Part shown: positions 33,614 through 44,928 of the stretch, in pieces
Position numbering within the stretch: the stretch's first letter is position 1
How the letters are laid out: the number at the start of each line of letters is the position of its first letter
NCBI RefSeq assembly: GCF_964204645.1
Contig: NC_134026.1
Span: forward strand, 7,440,001-7,504,000
DNA length: 64,000 nt
Direction: 5' to 3'
From: Tubulanus polymorphus
Lineage: Eukaryota; Nemertea; Palaeonemertea; Tubulaniformes; Tubulanidae
The notes under the pieces: generated by a model
Told to the model about the DNA's origin: nothing
Database searches by the model: none
The model's input: the letters and a program-made list of their open reading frames with translations, nothing else
Position numbers and translations under genes: made by a program

Positions 33614-34572
33614 TTATTTGTCTGAATTTCTACAGCGGATTTTCATACAGAAATATTCACGAATTTCTCGTCCCAGTAAAATATATATGTAGAAATTAAC
33701 CACAAAGTTGCATACATGGAATTGTGCGAAAATATCGTATAGAAAATGTCTGTCAGTTGCGGTGACATTGGTAAAAATACTGTAATAGTGGATGGAAGTG
33801 TGAACATTGTAAATGCAAGTGAAACAGTAACAAGCATTATTGTTGTACGCTTGGATTTTGTAGTTTTCTGATCAGATGAAACCATTTTTGAACCCCTGAA
33901 CAACTGCATTGTTATAACAGAATTTGATGTAATGATTAAAGTAAAAGGTAGAATATTAACGTTGATGACAAATATGGAGAACACTTTTATTTGATCAATC
34001 AACAGATAAAAACATCCATAAAACTGGTCAGCAAAATGTACCGACAAAGTAGGTGTGAGATAGAGAACCAGTACATTTACTGCAGTAATTATCAAAATAG
34101 TAACTCTAGCGAATCTCGGTGTACATATCAAACGAGATTTGAACGGGAAAAGCACAACTGCCGCACGTTCTAGAGATACTGCTACTATTAGCCACGAACT
34201 GTTGACGACTGCAACCGCAAATACAAATTCATAGATTTGACAACTGATCAATGAATTCATGATGAAGATAGGACCACCTTTAACGTTGAAGAGAATAAAC
34301 TGTATAACAGGATTCAGTGTAAAACTGATGCAGTACCAAAAGTCACTGATAGACAAAACGATCAGATAGTTAGCGTAAGATAAACTGCAGAATCTATGAC
34401 TTATCATTATCAGGAAAGTAGCTGAATTTCCTATGCCTAAGGCTCCGAACAGAAACAAGACAGGCAGATTGCCCAATGACACGATACGGTAGATTTTGGA
34501 CTTGCTCACCACATACATCAGAACAATGTAACTGTTGTATGTTCGACCAATCTGCATCTGAGTAGAATTCAT
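33614..34572 (-). pseudogene. class A GPCR pseudogene (copy 4), frameshift in TM6-TM7 loop
   Basis: The frame is open from MNSTQMQ at 34,572 to 33,643. Near 33,750 an extra base relative to the paralogues turns the TEFLYDIF region into another frame, so TM7 and the tail are lost (309 residues ending NISV). The family stop in the original frame is at 33,614. A 6-bp insertion adds Gly-Ile in TM1 (GALGIGNSATF). TM3 reads ISCQIYEFVFAVAVVNSSW. An out-of-frame ATG 7 nt upstream opens a 64-codon overlapping frame. The upstream flank carries the 845-bp TTCTG array. Confidence 0.85.
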
Positions 34573-34625
34573 GATTCATGGAGATCAAATGAGAGTGAAC
34601 GGACTGTCCGAGAGAGCACTGCCTG

Positions 34626-35470
34626 TTCTGTTCTGTTCTGTTCTGTTCTGTTCTGTTCTGTGCTGTTCTGTTCTGTTCTGTTCTGTTCTGTTCTGTTCTG
34701 TTCTGTTCTGTTCTGTTCTGTTCTGTTCTGTTCTGTTCTGTTCTGTTCTGTTCTGTTCTGTTCTGTTCTGTTCTGTTCTGTTCTGTTCTGTTCTGTTCTG
34801 TTCTGTTCTGTTCTGTTCTGTTCTGTTCTGTTCTGTTCTGTTCTGTTCTGTTCTGTTCTGTTCTGTTCTGTTCTGTTCTGTTCTGTTCTGTTCTGTTCTG
34901 TTCTGTTCTGTTCTGTTCTGTTCTGTTCTGTTCTGTTCTGTTCTGTTCTGTTCTGTTCTGTTCTGTTCTGTTCTGTTCTGTTCTGTTCTGTTCTGTTCTG
35001 TTCTGTTCTGTTCTGTTCTGTTCTGTTCTGTTCTGTTCTGTTCTGTTCTGTTCTGTTCTGTTCTGTTCTGTTCTGTTCTGTTCTGTTCTGTTCTGTTCTG
35101 TTCTGTTCTGTTCTGTTCTGTTCTGTTCTGTTCTGTTCTGTTCTGTTCTGTTCTGTTCTGTTCTGTTCTGTTCTGTTCTGTTCTGTTCTGTTCTGTTCTG
35201 TTCTGTTCTGTTCTGTTCTGTTCTGTTCTGTTCTGTTCTGTTCTGTTCTGTTCTGTTCTGTTCTGTTCTGTTCTGTTCTGTTCTGTTCTGTTCTGTTCTG
35301 TTCTGTTCTGTTCTGTTCTGTTCTGTTCTGTTCTGTTCTGTTCTGTTCTGTTCTGTTCTGTTCTGTTCTGTTCTGTTCTGTTCTGTTCTGTTCTGTTCTG
35401 TTCTGTTCTGTTCTGTTCTGTTCTGTTCTGTTCTGTTCTGTTCTGTTCTGTTCTGTTCTGTTCTGTTCTG
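34626..35470. repeat. TTCTG pentanucleotide microsatellite, 169 units
   Basis: The array is 845 bp of pure TTCTG with one variant unit TGCTG at 34,661-34,665 (CAGAA on the GPCR strand). It starts about 50 bp upstream of the copy-4 start codon. At the equivalent place the paralogues have 6 units (43,211-43,240) and 2 units (about 52,553-52,562). The array has replaced a short stretch (CAGCAGAGTGTTCTAGATC) that both paralogues keep. The VLFCS-repeat ORFs are artefacts. Confidence 0.97.
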
Positions 35471-37953
35471 TTATCGGATAATTAATTCAACCTACCTTAA
35501 AGAAATTATTTAAGTCTTTATACTTCAGCTCCAATTCATTTGTCAGATGTATCAAATTCGTAAAATCTAACACAATTTACTCAGATTGAAACTTGACGTT
35601 TTATCATGTGAAACATGAATGTTACCAAGATATATATATGAACACTCATTGAACGAGAATTCATCGTAAATAATGGAATATATATATGTTACAGTAAAAC
35701 AGAACAGGCTGGAAAATATCTAACGGTTCTATAGAGAGAAAACACGGGTCAAAATAGCATCAGTTCATTATTCAACCACATGAATACACAGACCAACAGT
35801 ACCCACAGGAGTTCGCGGGGCTAAGTTCTTAATGGAATTATAACCTTGGATGGATTTGAACCCGGGCTTCTCACCTGCCAGCCTTGTATCTTAACACTTG
35901 ACAAACAAGTTCAGGCCATTGTCGATGACTTATCTAAACGACGGCATACACTTAGTCACAAAATCACAGACGATTTCGACCGTAATGTGACGACTTATTA
36001 TCTGATGGAGACTTACGTACACCTAGAAAATTGAGTTGGATATACAAATTGAGACTATGGGATAGAGATGACTTTAGTAATGAGACAACTTACGCAAATG
36101 ACGAGTTATATTTTGAAAACTGAATTTGAACCGTCGTTTTACTCTAGTTGTTATGGTGGGTGATTCGGGCCATGCTAGAAAATTTTTCTGTACGGCTAGA
36201 GCAACGATAAAAAAAATCACATTGGCCCGTTTTGTGGTTTTTCTCGCGCGATGACTCAAAATACGTTTTGTTTTCTCGGGCGATAATTCAAAACTTTTGT
36301 TGATTTTCTCGCGCGAGAAAACCAAAAGTTTTGAATTCTCGCCCGAGGAAATCAACCTTTTTCTACTGACTGTCTGAGAATGTTCTGGAACTGACCGTGT
36401 CTTCTTGAGTATTGGAAAATTCATTCAACTTTAATATAAAGATATCATTAAAGCCTTTATTGCAGCTACAATTCGTTTATAAAATGTCTATAGTTAGTAG
36501 CGAATAGAAAATAGATTCTCTGAAATCTAACACAATAAACTCAGATTTGTGAAAGTTTATTATTGTGTACGTAAAATGTTACTGCAATTTAAATTTCAAA
36601 TATTCGTCGTTAAATGGTGAAATATCGTATACATAGTACAACATCTGAACAGGTTGAAAAATATGTATCAGTTCTATACAGGGAAAACACAAAATAGCAT
36701 TTCATTATTCAACCACGAACAGGATAGTAGGCAGGACCCAGTTCCAAAGTTGTGAGTTAGAGTTAACTCTGAGTTAAAGTTAGTTCATTTTCAGTGATTT
36801 AACTGGATGGAACTGTGGAACTGGACCCAGGACTCCTCGTGGGCTCAAATTCTCAAGACTTCCTAAAATGTCATTTTTCCATTTTGTATTTGAACCTGGG
36901 CCTCTCGCAAGCCAGCCTTGTATCTAACGAATCGCGGATTCCACGTATGGCATGCGAAGATCCGGCCAGATTTGAGTCCGAATACGTTCTTCGATGTCGG
37001 GTAAGGTATGTTGCGAATGGACATCTCCCCCGGCAGATTGCCACGGTTCGCGCCGTGGCTGAGTGTAGCGATGCCATCAGGTTCGAATCCCTGCCGAGGG
37101 AGGATGCGAATCTACACGTATACACGGGACAGTTGTTTTGGTTTTCATTGAACTCGGTTCCAGTTCCAGTTGTACAGCTGTGATGGTTTGAACTCAGTTC
37201 CACAGTTGTGTGGGTTCAATTCTATCCTGAACCCAGTTCTACAGTTTTATGAATTAGATTTGACTCATAGTGGACGCAGTTCCACAGTTGTGTTGGCATA
37301 TTTAACTCTGAACCCAGTATGGGTTTTATTGGACTCCTGCTCCAGTTCCAATTGTGGCTTCTTTCATTGGACTTGATCCTGTTTGACAGTTGTGGGTTCA
37401 TTTTGACTGTTAACCCAGTTCACACATCTACTTGCTAAACCATGTTCACTGGTTTTTATGGGTTTAAGTCATTCAGATTTTAATTAGACTGCTGTCTGAA
37501 CAGTGCTGTGTGTATTGCTGGCAAACACGCGCTTTGATTAATTGAATATTTACTGTGAATTCAATAGAACAACAGTTAATGTAATGAATGGATGGAGAAT
37601 GTTAATTGTCCGAGGTTTTACATGTTCAAGAGTTGCACAAATCAAAAATGAAATGCAATTATTTACTGAATGTCACTGTAACCAGTCCGCAGTGGATCGA
37701 AGTGAGACGAATACTTTTTGCCCGCACCATCAACACATCCACACGTGAAAGCGCTGCCCGTAGCGTTATAGGTTGTCAGGCTAATAATTCCATTATCGAA
37801 GAAAACCTTTTCGGAATGGTTTTTTTTCGTTCTAAAGAAACGAAAAAATTGATTCTTTACCCCTTTGTACGAGTCTGTGAGTTGTGTGGACAATTAGAAT
37901 ACAAACAATGATTTGTGGAAAAGGAATTTTAATCCGAAGAATCATACTTGAAA
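35471..37953. other. intergenic flank with duplicated segments, tRNA-like pieces and foldbacks
   Basis: 35,471-36,660 matches 43,255-44,400 and 52,575-53,790, the upstream flanks of copies 6 and 10. It includes a tRNA-like piece (35,852-35,915), a CTCGGGCGATAATTC hairpin (36,255-36,360), a TTCCACAGTTGTG foldback (36,733-36,830), a B-box foldback (37,020-37,106) and a run of TTCCACAGTTGTG units (37,150-37,400). 37,440-37,953 matches the downstream flanks of copies 7 and 14. I see no gene. Confidence 0.7.
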
Positions 37954-38898
37954 TCAATGGTCTGAATTTCTACAGCGGATTTTCTTACAGAAATATTCAC
38001 GAATTTCTCGCCCCAGTAACAGATATATGTAAAAATTTACGACATAGTTGCACATTTGAAACTGTCCAAATATGTCATAGAGAAAATCTTTCTGTTTCTG
38101 TGAGTTTGGTAACAATACTGCAAAAGTAATTGGAAGTGTAAATACTGCAAATGCGAGTGAAACTGTTACAAGCATTATTGTTGTACGTTTTGATTTTGTA
38201 GTTTTCTGATCAGACGAAACCATTTTTGAACCTCTGAATAACTGAACTATTATGACAGAATTTGATGTTAGAATCAAAAATAAAGGCAGTACATAATTCT
38301 GGATGACAAATACCGTAAAATATGTTATTTGGTCAGAAAATTCATAGTAACATCCAAAAGACTGGTCGAAAAAATGTATCGAAAAAGTAGGAAGAAAATT
38401 GATAACCAGGACATTGACCGCAGTTAATGTTAATATAACAAATCTAGCGAACCTCGGTGTACATATCAAACGAGACGTGAACGGGAAGAGCACAACTGCT
38501 GCACGTTCTAGAGATATTGCTATTATAAGCCATGAACTGTTGCATTGAACAAGCGCCATTACAAATTCATAATATTGACAAATGATCAGTGAATTCATGA
38601 TGAATTTAGGACCTTCTTTAACGTGCAAGAGAACAAACTGTAAAACAGGCATCAGTGTAAAATTGATGCAGAATGTGAAATCGCTGAGAGACAAAACGAT
38701 TAGATAGTTAGCGTAAGATAAACTGCGGAATCTGCGGCTTATCATTATCAGGAAAGTAGCTGAATTTCCGAAGGCTCCTAACAAGAACACTAAAGGCAGA
38801 ATGACCAGTGACACAGTACGGTAGATTCCAGATCTCTTCGCAACAGACATCAGAACGGTATTACTAAGATAAGCAAGACCAATCTGAGTTGAATTCAT
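37954..38898 (-). CDS. orphan class A GPCR, intronless (copy 5)
   Basis: A 314-residue receptor with a shorter N-terminus (MNSTQIGLAYLSNTVLM). TM1 FGNSATF, TM2 LSLSDF, TM3 cysteine in IICQYYEF, then the variable stretch VMALVQCNSSW, ERAAVV, ECL2 SFGCYYEF, FTLP in TM6, NFYIY in TM7. Its closest relative is copy 9 (49,586), and the upstream flanks 38,899-39,560 and 50,531-51,245 are nearly identical, so the two come from one duplication. The start context CAAGAATCATG lacks the upstream out-of-frame ATG. Ligand unknown. Confidence 0.9.
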   Translation of the reverse strand: MNSTQIGLAYLSNTVLMSVAKRSGIYRTVSLVILPLVFLLGAFGNSATFLIMISRRFRSLSYANYLIVLSLSDFTFCINFTLMPVLQFVLLHVKEGPKFIMNSLIICQYYEFVMALVQCNSSWLIIAISLERAAVVLFPFTSRLICTPRFARFVILTLTAVNVLVINFLPTFSIHFFDQSFGCYYEFSDQITYFTVFVIQNYVLPLFLILTSNSVIIVQLFRGSKMVSSDQKTTKSKRTTIMLVTVSLAFAVFTLPITFAVLLPNSQKQKDFLYDIFGQFQMCNYVVNFYIYLLLGREIREYFCKKIRCRNSDH

Positions 38899-39525
38899 GA
38901 TTCTTGAGGATCAAATGAGAACTGATTGTCTGAAAGTGTTCTGACTGCCTTAGAGTGTAATGACTGTCTGAGAGTGTAACGATCTGAGAGTGTAACGGTC
39001 TGAGAATGTTCTGGAACTGACCGTGTCTTCTCGCGTATCGGAAAACTAATTTAACTTTGACATAAAAAAATCATTAAGTCTTTATTCCAGCTATAATTCA
39101 TTTGTGAAATTTATTGTTAACAGCGAATAGAAAAAATCAATTTTCAGAAATCTAACACAATGCACTCAGATTTTGTGAAAGTTTACATCGTGTAAAATAT
39201 AATATGTATAAAATATTTAATATCAATTTTCATTGTACAAGAATGTATTAAAATGGTGAAATATTTAATATCAAAAATTCTGAACATTTTGGAAAATATT
39301 TATCAGGACGGGACAGTAGCCAGGAGTTGTTTAGGGCTCAAGTTCTCAAGTTCTTATTTCCTTAAGGGTAATTTTTTCCATTTTCTTCAAAAAGACAAAA
39401 CGTGGAATGATAACCAGGTATGTGAATGTGGGTCCCTCGTCCTCCGGCCCTATATCTAACAACCAGACCGCCAGATTATGGCTGTGAGTCCGCTCAGTGT
39501 GGTGATCCAGTTAGCTCTGGTGAAA

Positions 39526-40505
39526 GGACTGATGGCCAGTCAGGTGTAGTGACTCGATTCATTTACATTAACTGCTATATAATTCTTTGATTTTTTTTGG
39601 TGAAAATGTGGTTACATTGCATTCACTTAATCAATTAGATCCGTTGACTCAATCCGTTCACTTTATCAATTAGATCCGTTGTACTGACCGTCTGAGAGTG
39701 TTCTGACTGTCTGAGAGTGTACTGACTGTCTGACAGTGTACTGACTGTCTGAAAGTGTACTGACTGTCTGATCTGACAGTGTACTGACCGTCTGACAGTG
39801 TGTTGACCGTTGGAGGTACCGTACATTACTGAATGTCGCTGTAACCAGTCGGGTTCAAGTTGTATGAAGTGAACCAAACTTGAGATCAATAGTTATTTGT
39901 CTGGATTTCTACAGCGGATTTTCATACAGAAATATTCACGAATTTCTCGCCCCAGTAAAAGATATATGTAGAAATTAACCACACTGACGGCCAGTCAGGT
40001 GTAGTGACTCGATTCATTTACATTAACTGCTATATAATTCTTTAATTTTTTCTGGTGAAAATGTGGTTACATTGCATTCACTTAATCAATTAGATCCGTT
40101 GACTCAATCCGTTCACTTAATCAATTAGATCCGTTGTACTGACCGTCTGAGAGCGTTCTGACTGTCTGAGAGTGTACTGACTGTCTGAAAGTGTACTGAC
40201 TGTCTGAGAGTGTACTGACTGTCTGAAAGTGTCCTGACTGTGTGAGAGTGTACTGACTGTCTGAAAGTGTACTGACTGTCTGACAGTGTACTGACTGTCT
40301 GAAAGTGTACTGACTGTCTGATCTGACAGTGTACTGACCGTTGGAGGTACCGTACATTACTGAATGTCGCTGTCCAGTCGGGTTCAAGTTGAATGAAGTG
40401 AACCAAACTTGAGATCAATAGTTATTTGTCTGAATTTCTACAGCGGATTTTCATACAGAAATATTCACGAATTTCTCGCCCCAGTAAAAGATATGTGTAG
40501 AAATT
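39526..40505. repeat. tandem duplication of a 458-bp intergenic unit
   Basis: The unit starting at ACTGATGGCCAGTCAGG (39,526) begins again as ACTGACGGCCAGTCAGG at 39,984. Each copy contains two ATCAATTAGATCCGTTG words, an array of TGACTGTCTGAGAGTG leader-type repeats, GGAGGTACCGTACATTACTG and the start of a GPCR 3' end. A single version is at 51,218-51,620. The ORFs reading QSVHSQTVST come from the leader repeats. Confidence 0.85.
39898..39983 (-). pseudogene. GPCR C-terminal fragment
   Basis: About 86 bp match the last codons of the receptors (TM7 tail LLLGREIREYF and the basic C-terminus). The fragment is cut off by the tandem duplication boundary at 39,984 and has no TM1-TM6. Confidence 0.8.
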
Positions 40506-43158
40506 AACCACAAAGTTGCAAACATGGAATTGTGCGAAAATATCGTATAGAAACTCTGTCAGTTGCGGTGACATTGGTAAAAATACTGTAATAGTGGATG
40601 GAAGTGTGAACATTGCAAATGCGAGTGAAACAGTAACAAGCATTATTGTTGTACGTGTTGGGAGAGTTCTCGGTCCAACACCACGGGGTTTCGGGCTCAC
40701 TCCACTGACAGGCGATGGGAGTGAGGAAGCGAGCGAGGAGGACTGTATAGGTTCTCGGACAGAAGCAAAGCAAAGGCCGGGCAGAAACAGAAGCCAGGCG
40801 GGTCGACAAGGCAGAAGCAAAGCCAGGCGGGTCACCAGACAGAAGCAAAATTAGCGAGTCGGCCAGAGTCACGTTCCCTGGTTGAAGCAGCAAGGCAGAG
40901 TCGTCGTCCTGTCCCTTGAAGCAGCCGTTCCTTTCGTCATGAAATGACTAACTTTAAGACTTTCTTCAGACTATAGCGATTTATTTAGCGGAGAGATGTG
41001 TACAGTCAGGCTTGGATAGATGAACTGATTTTACAGGATATTTGTTGCGGCTTTTATACAAAATCAGGCTGGGAACTAATTATGATTACAATCTGGTGAG
41101 AATGTTACAAACTGTCAAAATGTTACTATAAAAAGGATTAAAATATACAAACGAGAGAACAGGCACAGTCTTAAACTAGTTAGAAACAAGAAAATTAACT
41201 TTAATAAATTATTTGACGCCTGCGAAAAAATGTAGAATTTCTGGTATAAGCTAATGTGGAATTGCAAATTTGAAATCGAAGTTTTAAGAAATTTCGGGAA
41301 TTATGAGATTTGGCGATTGGGTAGATGATACAGTCTTCGACTGGTCTAATAAAAAAAAATTGTCAACTTGTGACTTCGATTCACTTTTGCCTCTAAGCTG
41401 GTCTGCAACTTCATTACCTCCATGGTTGAAGAAAGAGCTCTTCTGATGTCTGCTTCATCATGACTTTGAGCATATCGTGTAGCCAGCCAGCCCAGTCCTG
41501 GGGCCCGGTCTGGCTGTCACTTGATATCCTAGACTTGAGTCTGGGTTGAAGTAGACATTGTCATATAATTAACTTATTCATGTTATTCTGTATGAAATTA
41601 CCCGTGTGTCTTGTATTTTCTTATTTTAAAATTTGTAAATGTATTGATTTTTGGAATTTTATCCCGGAATTTCAATGTAATAAGGATCAATAAAGTATTG
41701 AATTTAATTGTCACCTTATACACATGCCATCAGTGGACGCGGAGCCGTATATGACAGCTATGCTATAATAAATTGCTAATCTCATGAAACCTGCATACGT
41801 CTAATATCGAACATATTTTCTAAAACATTTGAATATTGAAATTATTTTACACGTTTTTATATAGACCGCTTGTAGCCGCCGATGAAATTCACGCCGGCCC
41901 TACTCAGATCGTAGATAGCTTCGTCATTCCACTAGCAGCCCAATGTCAGGGTCTGACTTTTATATCAGACTTCCAAATCGTGTATACATCCGCCATTTAA
42001 CCGAATGATCCGATTTACTTATCATTTCTATTTATCCCTGCCGCTCCTGATATAATCATACATCCTTTACTATTACAATACGTCTTCTCATGATATTCAA
42101 TGCGATATAACATTTCGACGTTCAAATAGAGGTCATTATATAATCCCAGGGAGCCATTCTACATCTTTATCAATAATATTTTGCCATATAGCTTGTATGT
42201 GTACACATAAACCTGTGACGTTTTGCACATCGATTTACGGTTGTCGTTTGTAAAATGACGCTGAATGGTTATCATTGTTTAGGTTTCATAATGGTAACGT
42301 TTTATAAGGCGTCAAACAAAATAATACACGTGTTATTGATTATGAAACGCGAGTTCACACGGGATCTCGGTGGTAACCAGGTCCACGCGCACTATAGCCA
42401 TCTGGCTTCGATAAACTGTTGTAACGGTTACAACGGTACGTTTGGATTTTGTAGTTTTCTGATCAGATGAAACCATTTTTGAACCCCTGAACAACTGAAT
42501 TGTTATAACAGAATTTGATGTAATGATTAAAGTAAAAGGTAGAATATTAACGTGGATGACAAATATGGAGAACACTTTTATTTGATCAATCAACAGATAA
42601 AAACATCCATAAAACTGGTCAGCAAAATGTACCGACAAAGTAGGTGTGAGATAGAGAACCAGTACATTTTACTGCAGTAATTATCAAAATAGTAACTCTA
42701 GCGAATCTCGGTGTACATATCAAACGAGATTTGAACGGGAAAAGCTCAACTGTCGCACGTTCTAGAGATACTGCTACTATTAGCCACGAACTGTTGCCGA
42801 CTGCAACCGCAAATACAAATTCATAGATTTGACAACTGATCAATGAATTCATGATGAAGATAGGACCACCTTTAACGTTGAAGAGAATAAACTGTATAAC
42901 AGGATTTAGTGTAAAACTGATGCAGTACACAAAGTCACTGATAGACAAAACGATCAGATAGTTAGCGTAAGATAAACTGCAGAATCTATGACTTATCATT
43001 ATCAGGAAAGTAGCTGAATTTCCTAAGGCTCCGAACAGAAACAAGACAGGCAGAATCCCCAGTGACGCGATACGGTAGATTCTGGACTTGCTCACCACAG
43101 ACCTCAGAACAATGTAACTGTTGTATGTTCGACCAATCTGCATCTGAGTAGAATTCGT
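40422..43158 (-). pseudogene. class A GPCR pseudogene (copy 6) split by a 1.78-kb insertion
   Basis: The N-terminal part lies at 42,436-43,158 and the TM6-tail part at 40,422-40,655, with a foreign segment between. Three lesions are visible: the family start codon is changed ATG to ACG (43,156-43,158), one extra T at 42,667-42,670 shifts frame in TM4, and the insertion splits the gene at the base of TM6 (after TTKSKRT). It belongs to the clade of copies 4 and 10. The leader has 6 TTCTG units. Confidence 0.9.
40656..42435. mobile_element. 1.78-kb insertion in GPCR copy 6, probable retroelement
   Basis: The sequence GTACG stands on both sides (40,651-40,655 and 42,436-42,440) and occurs once in intact relatives, consistent with a 5-bp target duplication. 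The left end begins TGTTGGGAGAG; on the minus strand this reads ...CCCAACA, an LTR-like terminus. The opposite end (ACAACG) is not a perfect partner. The interior has GC-rich GCAGAAGCAAAGCCAGGCGG repeats (40,760-40,850) and AATAAAGTATTGAATTTAA near 41,690, which resembles a LINE 3' end, so it may be composite. No long ORF is present. Confidence 0.6.
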
Positions 43159-43254
43159 GATTCATGGAGATCAAATGAGAGTGAACGGACTGTCCGAGAG
43201 AGCACTGCCTGTTCTGTTCTGTTCTGTTCTGTTCTGTTCTGCAGCAGAGTGTTC

Positions 43255-44413
43255 TAGATCTGACCGGTCTTCTCACGTATCGGATAATTAATTCAACCTA
43301 CCATAAAGAAATTATTTAAGTCTTTATACTTCAGCTCCAATTCATTTGTCAGATGTATCTAATTCGTAAAATCTAACACAATTTACTCAGATTGAAACTT
43401 GACGTTTTATCATGTGAAACATGAATGTTACCAAGATATTTATATAAACACTCATTGAACGAGAATTCATCGTAAATAATGAAATATATATATGTTACAG
43501 TAAAACAGAACAGGCTGGAAAATATCTAACGGTTCTATAGAGAGAAAACACGGGTCAAAATAGCATCAGTTCATTATTCAACCACATGAATACACAGAAC
43601 AGTACCCACAGGAGTTCACGGGGCTAAGTTCTTAATGGAATTATAACCTAGGATGGATTTGAACCCGAGCTTCTCGCCTGCCAGCCTTGTATCTTAACAC
43701 TTGACAAACAAGTTCAGGCCATTGTTGATGACTTATCTAAATGACGGCATACACTTAGTCACAAAATCACAGACGATTTCGGCCGTAATGTGACGACTTA
43801 TTATCTGATGGAGACTTACGTACACCTAGAAAATTGAGTTGGATATACAAATTGAGACTATGGGATAGAGATGACTTCAGTAATGAGACAACTTATGCAA
43901 ATGACGAGTTATATTTTGAAAACTGAATTTGAACCGTCGTTTTACTCTGGTTGTTATGGTGGCTGATTCGGGCCATGCTAGAAAATTTTTCTGTACGGCT
44001 AGAGCAACGATAAAAAAAATCACATTGGCCCGTTTTGTGGTTTTTCTCGTGCGATGACTCAAAATACGTTTTGTTTTCTCGGGCGATAATTCAAAAATCG
44101 CGCGAGAAAACCAAAAGTTTTGAATTCTCGCCCGAGGAAATCAATCTTTTTCTACTGACTGTCTGAGAATGTTCTGGAACTGACCGTGTCTTCTTGACTA
44201 TTGGAAAATTCATTCAACTTTAATATAAAGATATCATTAAAGCCTTTATTGCAGCTACAATTCGTTTGTAAAATGTCTATAGTTAGTAGCGAATAGAAAA
44301 TAGATTCTCTGAAATCTAACACAATAATATTCAGATTTGTGAAAGTTTATTAGTGTGTACGTAAAATGTTACTGCAAATTTAATATCAAATATTCGTCGT
44401 ACAATAATTTATT
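43255..44413. other. duplicated GPCR upstream flank
   Basis: Very similar to 35,480-36,600 and 52,575-53,730. It contains the GPCR module remnants, a tRNA-like piece (43,656-43,715) and the CTCGGGCGATAATTC hairpin (44,077-44,145), which here lacks about 18 bp of one arm relative to 36,260-36,360. No gene. Confidence 0.7.
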
Positions 44414-44928
44414 GCTAGATAGACCTTGTTAACAACTGGTTTTAGGGGTTTTTACGCCATTCGGATTTAAATTAGACTGCTGTTTGAACAGTGTTGTGCG
44501 TATTGCTGGCAAACACGCGTTTTGTTTAATTGAACATTTGCTGTGAATTCAATAGAACAAAAGTTTATGTAATGAATGGATGGAGAATTTTAAAGGTTTT
44601 ACATGTTTAAGAGTTGTACAAATCAAACATGAAATGCTATCATTTATTGAATGTCACTGTAGCCAGTCCGCAGTGGATCGAAGTGAGACGAGTACGTTTT
44701 GCCGGCACCATCAACACACCCACACGTGAAAGCGCCGCCCGTAGCGTTATAGGTTGTCAGGCTAATAATATCACTATCGAGGTAAACCTTTTCGGAATGG
44801 TTTTTTTTTCGTTCTAAAGAAACGAAAAAATTGATTCTTTACCCCGAGTCTGTGTGTTGTGTGGACAATTAGAATATAAACAATGATTTGTGGAAAAGGA
44901 ATTTTAATCCGAAGAATCATACTTGATA

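Noticed and set aside
34571-35485. ORFs of 304 and 273 residues made of VLFCS repeats
   Set aside because: They are translations of a pure TTCTG microsatellite; a pentanucleotide array without stops is open in several frames by construction.
36815-37183. 122-residue ORF and its antisense partner, and ORF 55,382-55,846
   Set aside because: They run through tRNA-like and B-box foldback repeats and are not conserved as frames between the paralogous segments.
40121-40418. Repeat-peptide ORFs (QSVHSQTVST type), also at 39,635-39,889 and 56,958-57,245
   Set aside because: They are read from the short leader repeats and lie outside any gene structure.
40656-40835. Novel N-terminal exon fused to the GPCR C-terminus (137-residue ORF)
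   Set aside because: The extra part is insertion sequence beyond the GTACG junction; the rest of the receptor lies on the other side of the insertion.
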